The translations under genes and the position numbers were made by a program. The notes under the pieces were generated by a model that saw only the letters and a list, made by a program, of their open reading frames with translations, had not been told where the DNA came from and did no database searches. Below, piece after piece: positions 53,575 through 63,479 of a stretch of 64,000 nt of DNA. Source of the DNA: Diploptera punctata (Eukaryota > Arthropoda > Insecta > Blattodea > Blaberidae); assembly GCA_030220185.1 (NCBI GenBank), contig JASPKZ010003844.1, positions 3,060,001 through 3,124,000 of the forward strand, written 5' to 3'. Numbering within the stretch: the stretch's first letter is position 1; each line of letters starts with the position of its first letter.

Positions 53575-54125
53575 ACTGAGCAATAAAAAAAAACTTTTTT
53601 TTTGTTTTTTTGTCTCAGAAAGAAAAATATGTGATTCTGATATATTTTTTTTTCCCTGAATTCAAATATTATATCGGTTTTTCTCCATCGCGCAAGGTTT
53701 CCGAGAGACATGAATTTATAATTTCAAACACTTTAATATTTTATACATTCGTAACTACACAATATTCAAATATTCGGACTCACCTAGAAAGTGAGAAATG
53801 ACGATTTTCTGCTATATTTTTGCCTGTGGAGCATCCCTCTTTATGGTCCAACAATAATCGGCCAGCGAATTAGGATTCCATTTGCCTTGATATCTCTTTC
53901 CCATAGCTAAAATTTCCTGAGTTAGCTCATTTGGTTTTATTTTACAATGAAAAATGGACGATAAAACGTTTATTAAAAAATAATTATTTAAATCCATTAA
54001 TTTAAATTGAAATAAAAAAACTGTGGTTGATGGAGAAATTCCGAATACATATTTGAAAACACGATAAAAATCTGCATTAAGTAGAACTATTGGTACTCAT
54101 GAGACAAAAATCATGTTGGCCAGTG
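53575..54125 (-). mobile_element. Dispersed element E, inverted full-length copy
   Basis: The complement matches the 3.27-3.78 kb copy throughout: GGCCAGTG (CACTGGCC) end at 54118-54125, ACTCATGAGACAAAAATCAT, and ACTGAGCAATAAAAAAAAAC at the other end. The minus frame 53812-53997 reads KWNPNSLADYCWTIKRDAPQ, a longer version of the conserved peptide. Likely one decayed coding frame of unknown identity. Confidence 0.65.
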
Positions 54126-54127
54126 TA

Positions 54128-54239
54128 ATTATTATTTTCGTAGTTCTTGTACCTATGTCATTACAATTTGTTTATGACTGCCCTCTTCATTTTCCATGCC
54201 TCATTTCCATAGCATAGTATAGGTCTCACTAGTGTCTTG

Positions 54240-54240
<1 letters not shown>
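54128..54240 (-). pseudogene. LINE fragment (LVRPILCYGNEAW)
   Basis: The minus strand gives YKTLVRPILCYGNEAWKMKR then AVINKL, the RT-downstream block. The upstream side is replaced by the AAT array at 54241. Confidence 0.55.
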
Positions 54241-54305
<65 letters not shown>

Positions 54306-54312
54306 TAATAAC
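54241..54312. repeat. (AAT)n microsatellite
   Basis: About 24 units, one break near 54300. Confidence 0.97.
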
Positions 54313-54354
54313 AGTATCGTAGTAATGGTTTAATAATATTAGTAATAATAACTA

Positions 54355-54670
54355 ATTAACTCACTCTCACTATCGAGCCCATAGTTTCGTGGCTGCGCGG
54401 ACATAACCTCTCCACACATCCCTCTTTTAAGATAATGTTTTAAATTATCCCCAGTTTAATCTATTACCCTCAAAGTATGGTTAATTTTATTCTCCCATCT
54501 TATTCTTGGTCTACCACTAGGTGTTTTCCCTCTGGTTTTCCTTCAGGAAGTTTCCACTTCTCTCTTCCATTCCCCATTTGTGCCATATGCCCTGCCCATC
54601 TAAGTCTACGAGACTTAACTGTTCTTATTTTACCTGGTTTCCTATAAAGGTGGTGTATGCCACTGTTAAT
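54355..54670 (-). pseudogene. LINE family P 3' end
   Basis: Plus text TAACTCACTCTCACTATCGA (terminus), then GGTCTACCACTAGGTGTTTT and CGAGACTTAACTGTTCTTAT. The minus frame includes RKPGKIRTVKSRRLRWAGHM, AQMGNGREKWKLPEGKPEGK. Confidence 0.75.
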
Positions 54671-54839
54671 AATAATAATATTAATAATAATAAATATAAT
54701 AATGATAATTAACCGGTGACGATGTGGAGATAATTTTTGCGACTCGTCGGGTTTCCGATTACACTTCATCCGATTCATTGACTTAAAACGGTTCACAGCT
54801 TCATCGTAGGTATGGTATATTGATCGGTCCATTATTATT

Positions 54840-55450
54840 GCCCGATCTACAATTGCCAGACAGTCTGTTTATTTATATTTCATGACTGAATAATTTAATT
54901 TTTTCCTCAAATTATTTCTGAAGTTATATTCTTGGTCATTCAGCTGATTCAGTTTACAGTGGACGTGGTGGTATTTCAGAATGTCCGTCTAAGTTAGCTA
55001 TGTATTCTTTCCAGAATTTCATTCATGTGCAGATGAAATCCTCTTTTCACCAGAATTCATCTGAACATGACGTCACGTGGCGTTCTGAGATAATATGAAT
55101 GACGTCAGAAATCTTCCTTTATGAATACATGGAGTGTAAAGAATAAGATCATTTCTTGCTGTTAGCGAGCATCAGATCTCTTCCCATGTCCTCTTATTTA
55201 ATAAAATTACTTAATGTATGTACTTCTCTTCATTTTATTAAAATATTGTAATAATTACTACAATGCATATTACTATAATTTTGAAAATTATAATTTTGCT
55301 TATCTTATAATTAAAATCTGTATTTCCTTTTTTTTCGTTTGTAGCCCTAATTATATTTTAATGGATAGTAATAATTTTATATAAGGGATATATATGCGTG
55401 TATATAATAATATATACCATCGATGATCTAAGATGTTTCAATTATTTAGG
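54840..55450. other. No recognised feature
   Basis: Includes TGACGTCACGTGGCG (55067), a chance CRE/E-box-like string; no gene context to support a regulatory site. Confidence 0.4.
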
Positions 55451-55451
55451 A

Positions 55452-55656
55452 TGCTTATCGTATAAGATGTTAATTATATAACTTTTACCTGGTAAGTCAG
55501 TCGTCCTCAACTAAATGATTAAACTTTTTTCAAGTTATTTTAATATGGAGGCCTTTCGAAAACAGTGTTTCATCTTCTGCGTTTTAATAACATCTTATTA
55601 CATAACCTCAATGGTGCTTCAATATGAATATCAAAAGTGTTGATTGCTTATCATAT
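55452..55656 (-). mobile_element. Minimal PLE: leader + ribozyme-like motif + 3' end, ~181 bp
   Basis: TSD TGCTTATC(G/A)TAT at 55452-55463 and 55645-55656 (one mismatch). Minus strand: leader TCAACACTTTTGATATTCAT, CACCATTGAGGTTATGTAA, then GCAGAAGATGAAACACTG and the 3' end CAGGTAAAAGTTATATAATT, with no antisense arm. A sense-only member, in contrast to the other loci. Confidence 0.7.
55542..55583 (-). ncRNA. Hammerhead-like core with U4 to A change
   Basis: ACG, CAGAAGA, T, GAAAC-ACT-GTTTTC, GAAA, GGCCTC, CAT. The same CAGAAGA variant as both arms at 48 kb, so the change predates these insertions. Confidence 0.5.
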
Positions 55657-55689
55657 GAAAAAGAGAAAGTTCTAGCTAATAAATTATAA

Positions 55690-56150
55690 AATTTCCAGCA
55701 TATGCGTGGCACAATTCAAATAATATTGCTTAATAAAACCAAGAAAGAGACAATGATGAGATTATATAAGGTCTTGGCAGTCCCACTCCTAACATGCGTA
55801 AGAGAAAACTGGACATTAAATACATTTGGGAAAAGGAAGATAGTAAGGCAGAAATGCGTTTCTTAATAAGGATAGCAGGACACACTTTAAGAGATCATAT
55901 CCATAATACCGACATTAGAGAAATTATTACAAATATATGAATTAGCAAATAAATTGACAAACAACAAATTTAAATGGTTTCAACATTTAAATAGAATGGA
56001 GACATCTCGTTTATCAAAACAGGCTTTACAATGTATTCCAAGAGGTAAACGTTCCGTTGGACGCCCCATGACCAAAAGGAAGGATATGCTTTGAGTCGGC
56101 ACAGACTTACAGCCTAACCTTGAAGTCGAAGAAGAAGAACAACAACAAGG
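55690..56150 (+). pseudogene. LINE C-terminal region with GAA tail
   Basis: KKETMMRLYKVLAVPLLTC, ENWTLNTFGKRK, YELANKLTNNKFKWFQHLNR, METSRLSKQALQCIPRGKRS, VGRPMTKRKDML and stop, then GAAGAAGAAGAACAACAAC. One or two frameshifts near 55.83 and 55.92 kb. Confidence 0.7.
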
Positions 56151-56340
56151 TCTAGGGACCATACTGTTCTAAGTAATTTTATTTTAAGTTTCTTGTTACG
56201 AGGCGAATCTCCTAAATCCTATGCCTATGGGAAATATGAGAATAAAACAATAATTTAATATTTCGATTGCTGATGACTAGTAATTTAAATATAAAATTCT
56301 TGTTTCTTTCTCAGAATGCCCATGGACATGGCATATAGGA
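56143..56340. mobile_element. Partial relative of the 11.3-kb foldback
   Basis: GGACCATACTGTTCTAAGTA and CCATGGACATGGCATATAGG correspond to GAACCATATTGTTCTAAGTC and CACATGGACATGAAATG in the 11.3-kb element. The second inverted end is not found. Confidence 0.4.
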
Positions 56341-56344
56341 CATT

Positions 56345-57015
56345 ACATATATGATTTCTGTCAGGGAAACTAATATATATCAGCCAATAAACCAGCAGGA
56401 ATAGAAATTCACTATATGAGATTCAAGTTGACTGGAATGTTTCGCATTATGTCGGGAGGAGAAACTAACGGGTTAGGGAAACTGAAAGATGCATAAATAT
56501 AAATAATTGTTTTATAATGCTCAAAAGAAAACGCAGTACTACTCACATTAAAACCCTTCAAAATAACCTCCAAGATTTCCATATATCTTTGCCAATGGTG
56601 ATCAAGTCATTAAATACCATAATCTTTGTGAGATCCATCTCATTGTAAAACCCTCATCACTCCTGAGCGAACAAACATCTAACGGGAAAATTGCATTTCA
56701 ATTCTTTATACTCCGATATTGCATTTCTATAGTAAGCTTTGCTTGCTATACATAAAAATAAACATGCGGTATGTTTCATTACAATATTGACTTTGGCCAG
56801 TTTTTCACGCGGGCTATAACGTCTTAATCAGCGGGGTATTTTTGCAATTATTATTATAGAAAACTTTCCTCATTAGAGCATTGTCACAAGGACAAAGTGA
56901 TACAGACAATTAATTTTCGAAATTGATGAAATATATTTTGTAAATACATTAAAAATTTTCAAATTGTAATTGAAGTAGGCCTATATTCTATAAAGTATAA
57001 ATTTTGTAAAGATAG
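56345..57015. other. AT-rich, no recognised feature
   Basis: No repeat or coding motif seen. Confidence 0.4.
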
Positions 57016-57019
57016 TTTC

Positions 57020-57290
57020 TTAAAATTGAAATTGACCCTCTAATGGCAGCGATGGGAATTTTAGAAATATACACTCTATCGAAATCTAAGGAATTCCAAA
57101 ATTTAGCTAAGAATCTTGGTATAGTACCTCTTGCCCCGATCATCAATCCTGTGACAGTTATACTATCTAGTTTATATTTATATTTGTACAGTTCTCTCTC
57201 TGTATAGGGCTTAATAAAAGAATAGACTGCTTGTGTTCATAAGACAGTGAATAAAAAATCCAAAACTAATTACATAATTAAAATTAATAT
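57020..57290 (-). pseudogene. R2-like LINE C-terminal fragment (VTGLMIGARGTIPR)
   Basis: The minus strand reads ERELYKYKYKLDSITVTGLM, IGARGTIPRFLAKFWNSLDF, DRVYISKIPIAA, IRGSISILRN. The GARGTI block resembles the endonuclease-proximal end of R2/NeSL-type LINE ORFs. Only family-level memory supports this. Confidence 0.5.
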
Positions 57291-57296
57291 ATTAAA

Positions 57297-57299
<3 letters not shown>

Positions 57300-57357
<58 letters not shown>

Positions 57358-57364
57358 TATTATT
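57300..57364. repeat. (ATT)n microsatellite
   Basis: About 20 uninterrupted units. Confidence 0.97.
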
Positions 57365-57550
57365 AAGAATGTAAGCTACTTACCAAATATCTGGGGTTTA
57401 GATATGTGAATAAATATATGGAGTGGGTACTTACAGATAAACTGCAATAAATAGACAGTGACACATGAAAATAAAGTAACATTCCAAATTAAATTATTAT
57501 TTATATGCGCTTGTATACTAATTTATATTTTAATTCTTGTTCTTAGTTTA

Positions 57551-57860
57551 TCCACCGCTGTGGTCTCGAGATAGCGTGCTACCTTGTCACGCAGCGGACC
57601 CGGGTTCGATCCCCGGTCGGGGAAGTTTTTCTGGGTGAGGTTTTTATCGGGGTTTTTCCTGACCTGTAAGACAAATGTCACGAAAACTTTAAGGCCCAAA
57701 CGGTTCCCGAAATCATATGGCCATCATCATTATCCTTCACCGGTGTGGAAAGCAACGGGAAGCTACCACACCTACAATACCCTAATAAAGCTGCAAGGCA
57801 TAGCATGAAAATGCTATATTGCAGTGAAGGACCTGCCTTCGGGCAGAATTACTATGGATG
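57551..57860 (+). mobile_element. SINE A, plus strand
   Basis: TCCACCGCTGTGGTCTCGAG, B box GGGTTCGATCCCCGG, CTGGGTGAGGTTTTTATCGG, AAATCATATGGCCATC, CACCGGTGTGGAAAGCAACG and GCATGAAAATGCTATATTGC. Shares its tail with the minus copy at 41.08-41.40 kb. The B box is consensus; the A-box side is ATAGCGTGCTACC. Confidence 0.85.
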
Positions 57861-57864
57861 GATT

Positions 57865-58550
57865 CTTAGTTTATTATTTTTGTTATAATCTGTGGAGAGA
57901 GGATTTTTTTTTTAATTTGGACTACATACCTACGTATATACTTTTTTGGCTATATAAGGACTTGTTACTTAATATGAAATTAATAAAATTATATATCCAA
58001 CTGAAACAGATGTTGAAACAGAAATCAGATTCTTAAAGTGGCAACAGAAGAATACTTCCGCCTTCAACAGATCCTATTACTCCAAAGAACATTTCTTCAT
58101 GTCTGTATTTGAAGCTCATTTTCCCTGCTCCTATTAACTATAATTTATGTTGCATAACAGCCTGATCATCTATCATGTATAATATTCTAGCTTTGTTCAT
58201 TTTATTCACTTATTTTGACTTGGATCTCAAGCACGTACCATGCAAAAATGGTTATATTTCACGCAGGCAATATTCTGCGCAGGAATACTGTTATAAACAC
58301 CGTAACTCCGAGTGAATTCCTAAAAAATGTTTAATAAATTACTACGCCGCTGTTCTATATTATACTTGTTGAGACCTCACAGCATGCATATTTTATCATG
58401 GAAGGCAATTTTTAGTTCGTATGCATAATATCTTTATTAAATTCGCTTTATTATTCTTTATTCCCTTATTTTAGTATTATTTTGAGAAACTTGAAACTTT
58501 TTTGCTAATATCGCGTCTAGGATCTTCAATTTAAAATAATAATAACAATA
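57865..58550. other. AT-rich, no recognised feature
   Basis: A 70-codon frame at 57824-58036 partly overlaps the SINE tail and lacks motifs. Confidence 0.4.
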
Positions 58551-58554
58551 ATAA

Positions 58555-58755
58555 TAATAATATTCTTCAAGAAGATTTCCGGGCTGTAGGCCGTGGTCTT
58601 GAGGCTTGAAGTTGTCTTGAGACAACCCTTGAGGATGCCTGACGCAGTCTCTGGCAAAACGTCGGGGAACTTCAAGCTTCAGGATCACGGCCTACAGCCC
58701 GGAAATCTTCAAGATCATCATAGCAACTTCGGCCGAGAAAGCCTAAGTCAATACA
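58555..58755 (+). mobile_element. PLE-like foldback with hammerhead-like remnant
   Basis: Arms: CTTCAAGAAGATTTCCGGGC, TGTAGGCCGTGGTCTTGAGG on the left; AGGATCACGGCCTACAGCCC, GGAAATCTTCAAG on the right, plus CTTGAAGTT/AACTTCAAG inside. Between them, GAGGATGCCTGACGCAGTCT, CTGGCAAAACGTCGGGG resembles a decayed hammerhead (CUGA...AAAACGUC). AAT-type sequence on both sides may be the target duplication. Its 3' end (AACTTCGGCCGAGAAAGCC) reminds me of PLE 3' ends in other animals, from memory. Confidence 0.5.
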
Positions 58756-58767
58756 ATAATAATATTG

Positions 58768-58945
58768 TTTTATTTAAGCTGGTAGAGTTAAGGCGATAAG
58801 ACCTTCTCTTCCACTCAACAAGGGAATAATAAAATCGTACAAAAATTAAGTACTTATTCCAATTTTAAAATATTATTAAAATTATAGACTAAACAAAGTA
58901 CAATGTAGATGTGGTTAAATATTAACTAACATTAACAAAACATGG
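58768..58945 (-). mobile_element. 3' stub of the CR1/Jockey-like LINE
   Basis: AAGCTGGTAGAGTTAAGGCG, AAGACCTTCTCTTCCACTCA is the complement of the 44.52-44.58 kb 3' end. No coding part. Confidence 0.65.
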
Positions 58946-59069
58946 AATACAAATAAAATAAAGTAAGAAAAGCTTCCTAGATAAATATTTAGGGGCATAC
59001 AAAATGCTGAATATGGTTGTTATGCAGGTAGTATTTTCATTATGTGAAACTTATGATACTCAATTACTT

Positions 59070-59790
59070 ACTCCACTGGCACTATCGAACCCGTAGGTTC
59101 ATGGCCGTGCGGACATAAGCTCTCCATATATCCCTATCTTGAGCTAATGCTTTCCAATCATTCCCTGTATAATCTACTTCCCTCAAATCATAGTTAATGT
59201 TATTCTCCCACCTCATTCTTGGTCTACCAACTGGGCGTTTTCCTTCTGGCTTTCCTACAAGAAGCTTCCATGCAAGTCTTTCATTCCCATACGTGCAACA
59301 TGTCCTGCCCATCGCAGTCTACGAGACTTAACTGTTCTTATTATATCTGGCTTCCTATAAAGACCATTAGTTCATTGTTCAGTAGTCTTCTCCATTCACC
59401 TGTCTGTTCATCTCTCTTTGGTCCAAAAATTTTCCTAAGTACTTTATTCTCGAATACTTGCAATCTCCTTTCCTCCCTTAAAGTAAGAATCTATGTTTCG
59501 CATCAATATAATATAACTGGTAGAATAATAGTTTTATATATTTTCAGTTTAACGTTTTTTTTAAAGGAGTTGGGACATCAAGAGTCTCTGCAATGCATAA
59601 TAACACGCATTTCCAGAATTGAGCCTTTGTTTAATTTCTTTGTGCATCTCATTCCTATTTGTGATTATTGTTCCTAGGTATTTGATTTCAGCCACTTCCT
59701 CAAAATTTCCCTCATTTGTCATTAGCTGTCCATTTCCATTATATAATGCATTTCTACGTGTGACCATATATTTGTATGATATCAGTTAAT
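59070..59790 (-). pseudogene. LINE family P 3' end, long copy
   Basis: The minus frame 59082-59312 reads NERLAWKLLVGKPEGKRPVG, RPRMRWENNINYDLREVDYT, DRDIWRAYVRTAMNLRVR to stop. Upstream, 59561-59767 reads NALYNGNGQLMTNEGNFEEV, AEIKYLGTIITNRNEMHKEI, NSGNACYYALQRLL. The most similar copy to 0.54-1.33 kb; broken by stops and frameshifts around 59.4 kb. Confidence 0.8.
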
Positions 59791-59799
59791 TTTTATTTA

Positions 59800-60530
59800 A
59801 ATGATGTTAATGACTGACAGCCTCTGAGAAGGACGTGTACGTGTAGTTGTCTTTATTCGTGTGTAGTTTATCTAGATTTAACTATTTTTTTGCGCGATAG
59901 TGCGTTTTGTCGTACTTACAGCAATGGTGACCATGATTGAAAGTTATACTTCCTACATTTCGGAAATGCCAACCTAAATAACTATACTGTAATATTACAT
60001 TTACACCCACGTCCGGGAAGTATAACCACTGCCCCCTATGTATACTACGTTCAATGTATATACAAAAAATATCCAAAAGGTAGTGTTAATATACATTATA
60101 CGATACAAATCACTGCATTTTAAATGAACTGAACTTTATTTGAAACAATATAAAACAGTAAATACGTTGCCGCCATTTTATCAATAATTGTTCTCAAGGT
60201 CTCGTGTTGTTTCAACTAATAAACATTGTCCACACTGTTAACGTTAGTCAATTGTTTATAATGAACGCAAATGTTTCCAACAAAGGTGTTATTTTTTACT
60301 ATTATTCATTATTTTTAAAACACCATCACGCAAAAAAATAATGTACAACGCAAGTTTGTGAAGTGTTATACAGAATATTGGAAATTGAAAACCTCGCTAT
60401 CTCTCGGTTTTTAAACATTTTTCCTCGATTCTGTAAAAACCACTTCCCAACCTCGCACCGTAATATACCATTAATATTATTAATATTTTATTATTGTTGG
60501 GACGGCTTTTGTATTTTGCGGGCTGCAAAA
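59800..60530. other. No recognised feature
   Basis: Non-repetitive AT-rich DNA with no motif. Confidence 0.4.
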
Positions 60531-60533
60531 AAG

Positions 60534-60925
60534 TCCACCGCTGTGGTCTCGAGGTAGCGTGCTGCCTTGTCAGGCAGCGGGCCCGGGTTCGATCCCCGGT
60601 CGGGACAGTTTTTCTGGGTGAGGTTTTTATGGGGGTTTTTCCTCACCTGTCAGATAAATGTCAGGAAAACTTTAAGGCCCAAACGGTCCCCGAAATCATA
60701 TGGCCATCGCAATCATCTTCATTCATATTCATCTTAGATTAAGCTCAGGATTAGGGATTCTCCTGGCGCATCATTATCATCATCATCACCCATCATATCA
60801 TCGGGGCAACGTACCCCGCCTTCCATGCGCCCCAACCTCAGAAGTGGGTACAAGTACGCCATGCCAGGAAAAATACACCAGGAATGTCGAAAGACAACAT
60901 GGGATATTTGCAAAAATATATATAT
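60534..60925 (+). mobile_element. SINE A head and centre with a different tail
   Basis: TCCACCGCTGTGGTCTCGAG, GGCCCGGGTTCGATCCCCGG (B box consensus), CTGGGTGAGGTTTTTATGGG, CCCAAACGGTCCCCGAAATC match the 57.55-kb copy. After CATATGGCCATC the sequence diverges: CGTACCCCGCCTTCCATGCG, CAACCTCAGAAGTGGGTAC, CCAGGAATGTCGAAAGACAA. Same head and middle, other 3' end. Confidence 0.8.
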
Positions 60926-61145
60926 ACTCTCAAGTCTCGCTTTATAAAGTATAATGGATTCGCGAGTTGCGATTCATGAATCGTGAATATCCCACTTGAT
61001 GCTTTCCAGATGCGTGCATGGATCGCTTTCTAGAAGGATTTCTGTGCCTATAAAACCTGCATTTTTCTTGTATTATCTCATATATTAAAAAAATATATCC
61101 TATTCCTTTTCTAAAAAAACTCTCAGTGCATTGATTTAGGCTCAT

Positions 61146-61385
61146 TTTCTTGGTAGACGCGAGAATGAAAAGTGTGACTATCCCGGCTATGATACTAGGT
61201 TCGAATATTGATGGTTCCGAAGGTGCAATAGTAGTGGATCATACCGGGATTTTTCGGGGTTTTCTCGGTATTGTCCTATTTCCCGAATTTCATACCACCA
61301 ACATTCTCTACTCGTTCCTCCCCTATCATGTCATTTCATCTTCATTTATCCATTCATTCATTTAATACCACCCTTCACTTCGTCT
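61146..61385 (+). mobile_element. SINE D, plus strand
   Basis: GGTAGACGCGAGAATGAAAA (A-box side), GGTTCGAATAT (B box, 61198-61208), GGGATTTTTCGGGGTTTTCT, CATACCACCAACATTCTC, CATTCATTCATTTAATACC. Parallels the complement of the 32.47-32.72 kb copy. Confidence 0.65.
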
Positions 61386-61862
61386 TATTTTATGAAAAGT
61401 AGTCTTGACTGAGATAAAATAGGTGCTAAAAATATGTGCTTGTGATGATTCAAGGGGAGGGGACACATTCATGTACTTCATCACGACTCTGAGCCTATGT
61501 AACAACATAGAGCAAAATAGGGCCAAACAAAGGATTGTAAGACCTTCTCCGAGGCCCTGGACCCAGCTCAAAAAAAATGGCGATATGAGTCGTGTGATAA
61601 ATGCTTGATGTGTTGAAGCCTGGAACACCGTAACAGATTACATAACCCACCGTAAAATATATTTAACCTCCCTTCATTCATAACAAACAACGATAGATAC
61701 TATGATACAATGAACCTACACAAGGTTGCCATGTTATGGGCATTGATAACCAAGCCCATATATTGTTCTAATCTAATCTAGCTTAATTTAGAATATCCAT
61801 TTCATCAGAGAAATAGCGTTAAAATATAACCTGCCACACACCCCGGCCTACGAAGCACACAT

Positions 61863-61863
<1 letters not shown>

Positions 61864-61905
<42 letters not shown>
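61864..61905. repeat. (GA)n microsatellite
   Basis: About 20 GA units with one AAA break. Confidence 0.95.
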
Positions 61906-61907
<2 letters not shown>

Positions 61908-61939
61908 AAATGCAGAGGATATAAACCGCGGATTCTTCC

Positions 61940-62170
61940 TGACCCCAGCGATGAACACCGAAGAATGGAAGGAACCCTAAGACACGTGTTCACGAGGACC
62001 GCCACACATGGATTCCACTACAGAGTATCTACCAAAAAAGGGTTCCACTTCGCATCGAACCAGTGCCTCTGCAAGCTATGTGACCAAAAATGCCAACAAT
62101 ACCACCTTATTGACTGTATAGCAAGAAGAAAGCCTCTAAAATGCTATTCAGACGATAATAATTTTCAGTA
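61940..62170 (+). pseudogene. Zinc-knuckle-like LINE C-terminal fragment
   Basis: The plus frame 61965-62171 reads LRHVFTRTATHGFHYRVSTK, KGFHFASNQCLCKLCDQKCQ, QYHLIDC. CxCxLCDxxCxxYHLIDC resembles the Cys/His end of R1/Jockey-like ORF2. No RT or RNase H nearby. Confidence 0.55.
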
Positions 62171-62179
62171 ATTGTATTA

Positions 62180-63150
62180 TAATGTACACAGTGTGTTTTT
62201 ATAAATCTTTATATATTTAGAATATCCATGTAATCCAGAAACGTACATCCCAGTGGAGCTTTCGATTACATTTTTTAGCCTACACATCTGCATGTGTTTA
62301 ATTCTTCTTCAGAGGATTCTAATCATACTGACACTATAAAACCCGGAGATTCGTTGCCAATATTCATTTATTTATTTTAGTTATTTTGTTTATCACTTTT
62401 GTTTCAGGTTTTCCTGAAATCTGCCGTGATGAGATTACCCATAATTGTAAGTATAAAGCCTACATATATATAAAATTAGATTGCTTTTATACTTTTATAA
62501 CTTTTAAGGTCATTGTATATGCAGACAGGGTGATAATAGTTCATTTGTTTTTCCATTTATTTGTATCCTCCGTTCGGAAACGTGTCTCACCAATATTTTA
62601 TTTTCCATCTGGTATGTAGTTAAATTGTACTTAATCCATTCGCCTCAGAAGACGAGGTAAACTCGCTTAACTTTGCTGTTATATATTTTGCAATATTTTG
62701 TACATCCCTTGGCAGGGTAATATTTTGTTAACATTTATGAATAGTAGAGGAATGTTGTTTTGGCCTTCACCCTTATTGTGATCTCTAGTACCTTTATATT
62801 TTGTTCGTTTTGAATGTCTCAAAATAGAAATATAATTTACGGTGACTTAAATCCGGTTTCTGGGGAAACGCATTGAGCATTTAAACCTGAAATGAATGGG
62901 TTAAGTAGCCTGTAATTGTACATATAATTTAAATTTAACGAATAACAGGAAATGCTTTAAATTGTCAAGATTCTATGAATATATAGTTCCATATATGAAA
63001 AATTCTAATTTTTTGTAGAGTCATGTATGTATCATAAAATATTCGCAAATAATAATAATAATAACAATAATAATAATACACCTAATAATAAAGGCCTAAT
63101 ACTTATTAGGAAATTCTCTACAATAGGCCCTACAGTAGTTTTCCTACAAC
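62180..63150. other. AT-rich with a possible family P terminus scrap
   Basis: TGACACTATAAAACCCGGAG-ATTCGTTGCC at about 62329-62358 resembles the complement of the LINE family P 3' end. A short broken AAT array lies at 63049-63078. No gene seen. Confidence 0.35.
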
Positions 63151-63159
63151 CCATTATAA

Positions 63160-63400
63160 ATTTTACCCCTCCATAAATCCCTATTTTCTGCATCACTCCC
63201 TGTTAATTCTGTCGACACCATACTCCTATGCACTCCTTAAACCCGCGGTTCTTTTGGTCTCCCCTTTCTTCTGTTGCCTTCCGCTTCAAAATGTAATATC
63301 ACCTAAGATATCATGCCATCTGACATCATCTTTATGTGGCCAAATCATTCTTCTTTCTTCAATAACTTGTAGGACATCTGTTTTAAAGTTATGTTTAAGA
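63160..63400 (-). pseudogene. LINE C-terminal fragment (GRPKEP)
   Basis: Minus strand: ATGATTTGGCCACATAAAGA, AAGGGGAGACCAAAAGAACC, GTGATGCAGAAAATAGGGAT, encoding RKGRPKEP and later SDAENRDLWR. The same order as other LINE C-termini. Confidence 0.55.
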
Positions 63401-63410
63401 AGTTACTAAT

Positions 63411-63413
<3 letters not shown>

Positions 63414-63475
<62 letters not shown>
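63414..63475. repeat. (AAT)n microsatellite
   Basis: About 20 units. Confidence 0.97.
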
Positions 63476-63476
<1 letters not shown>

Positions 63477-63479
63477 TCA

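Noticed and set aside
55060..55095. CRE/E-box-like regulatory site (TGACGTCACGTGG)
   Set aside because: Short match expected by chance and no gene nearby.
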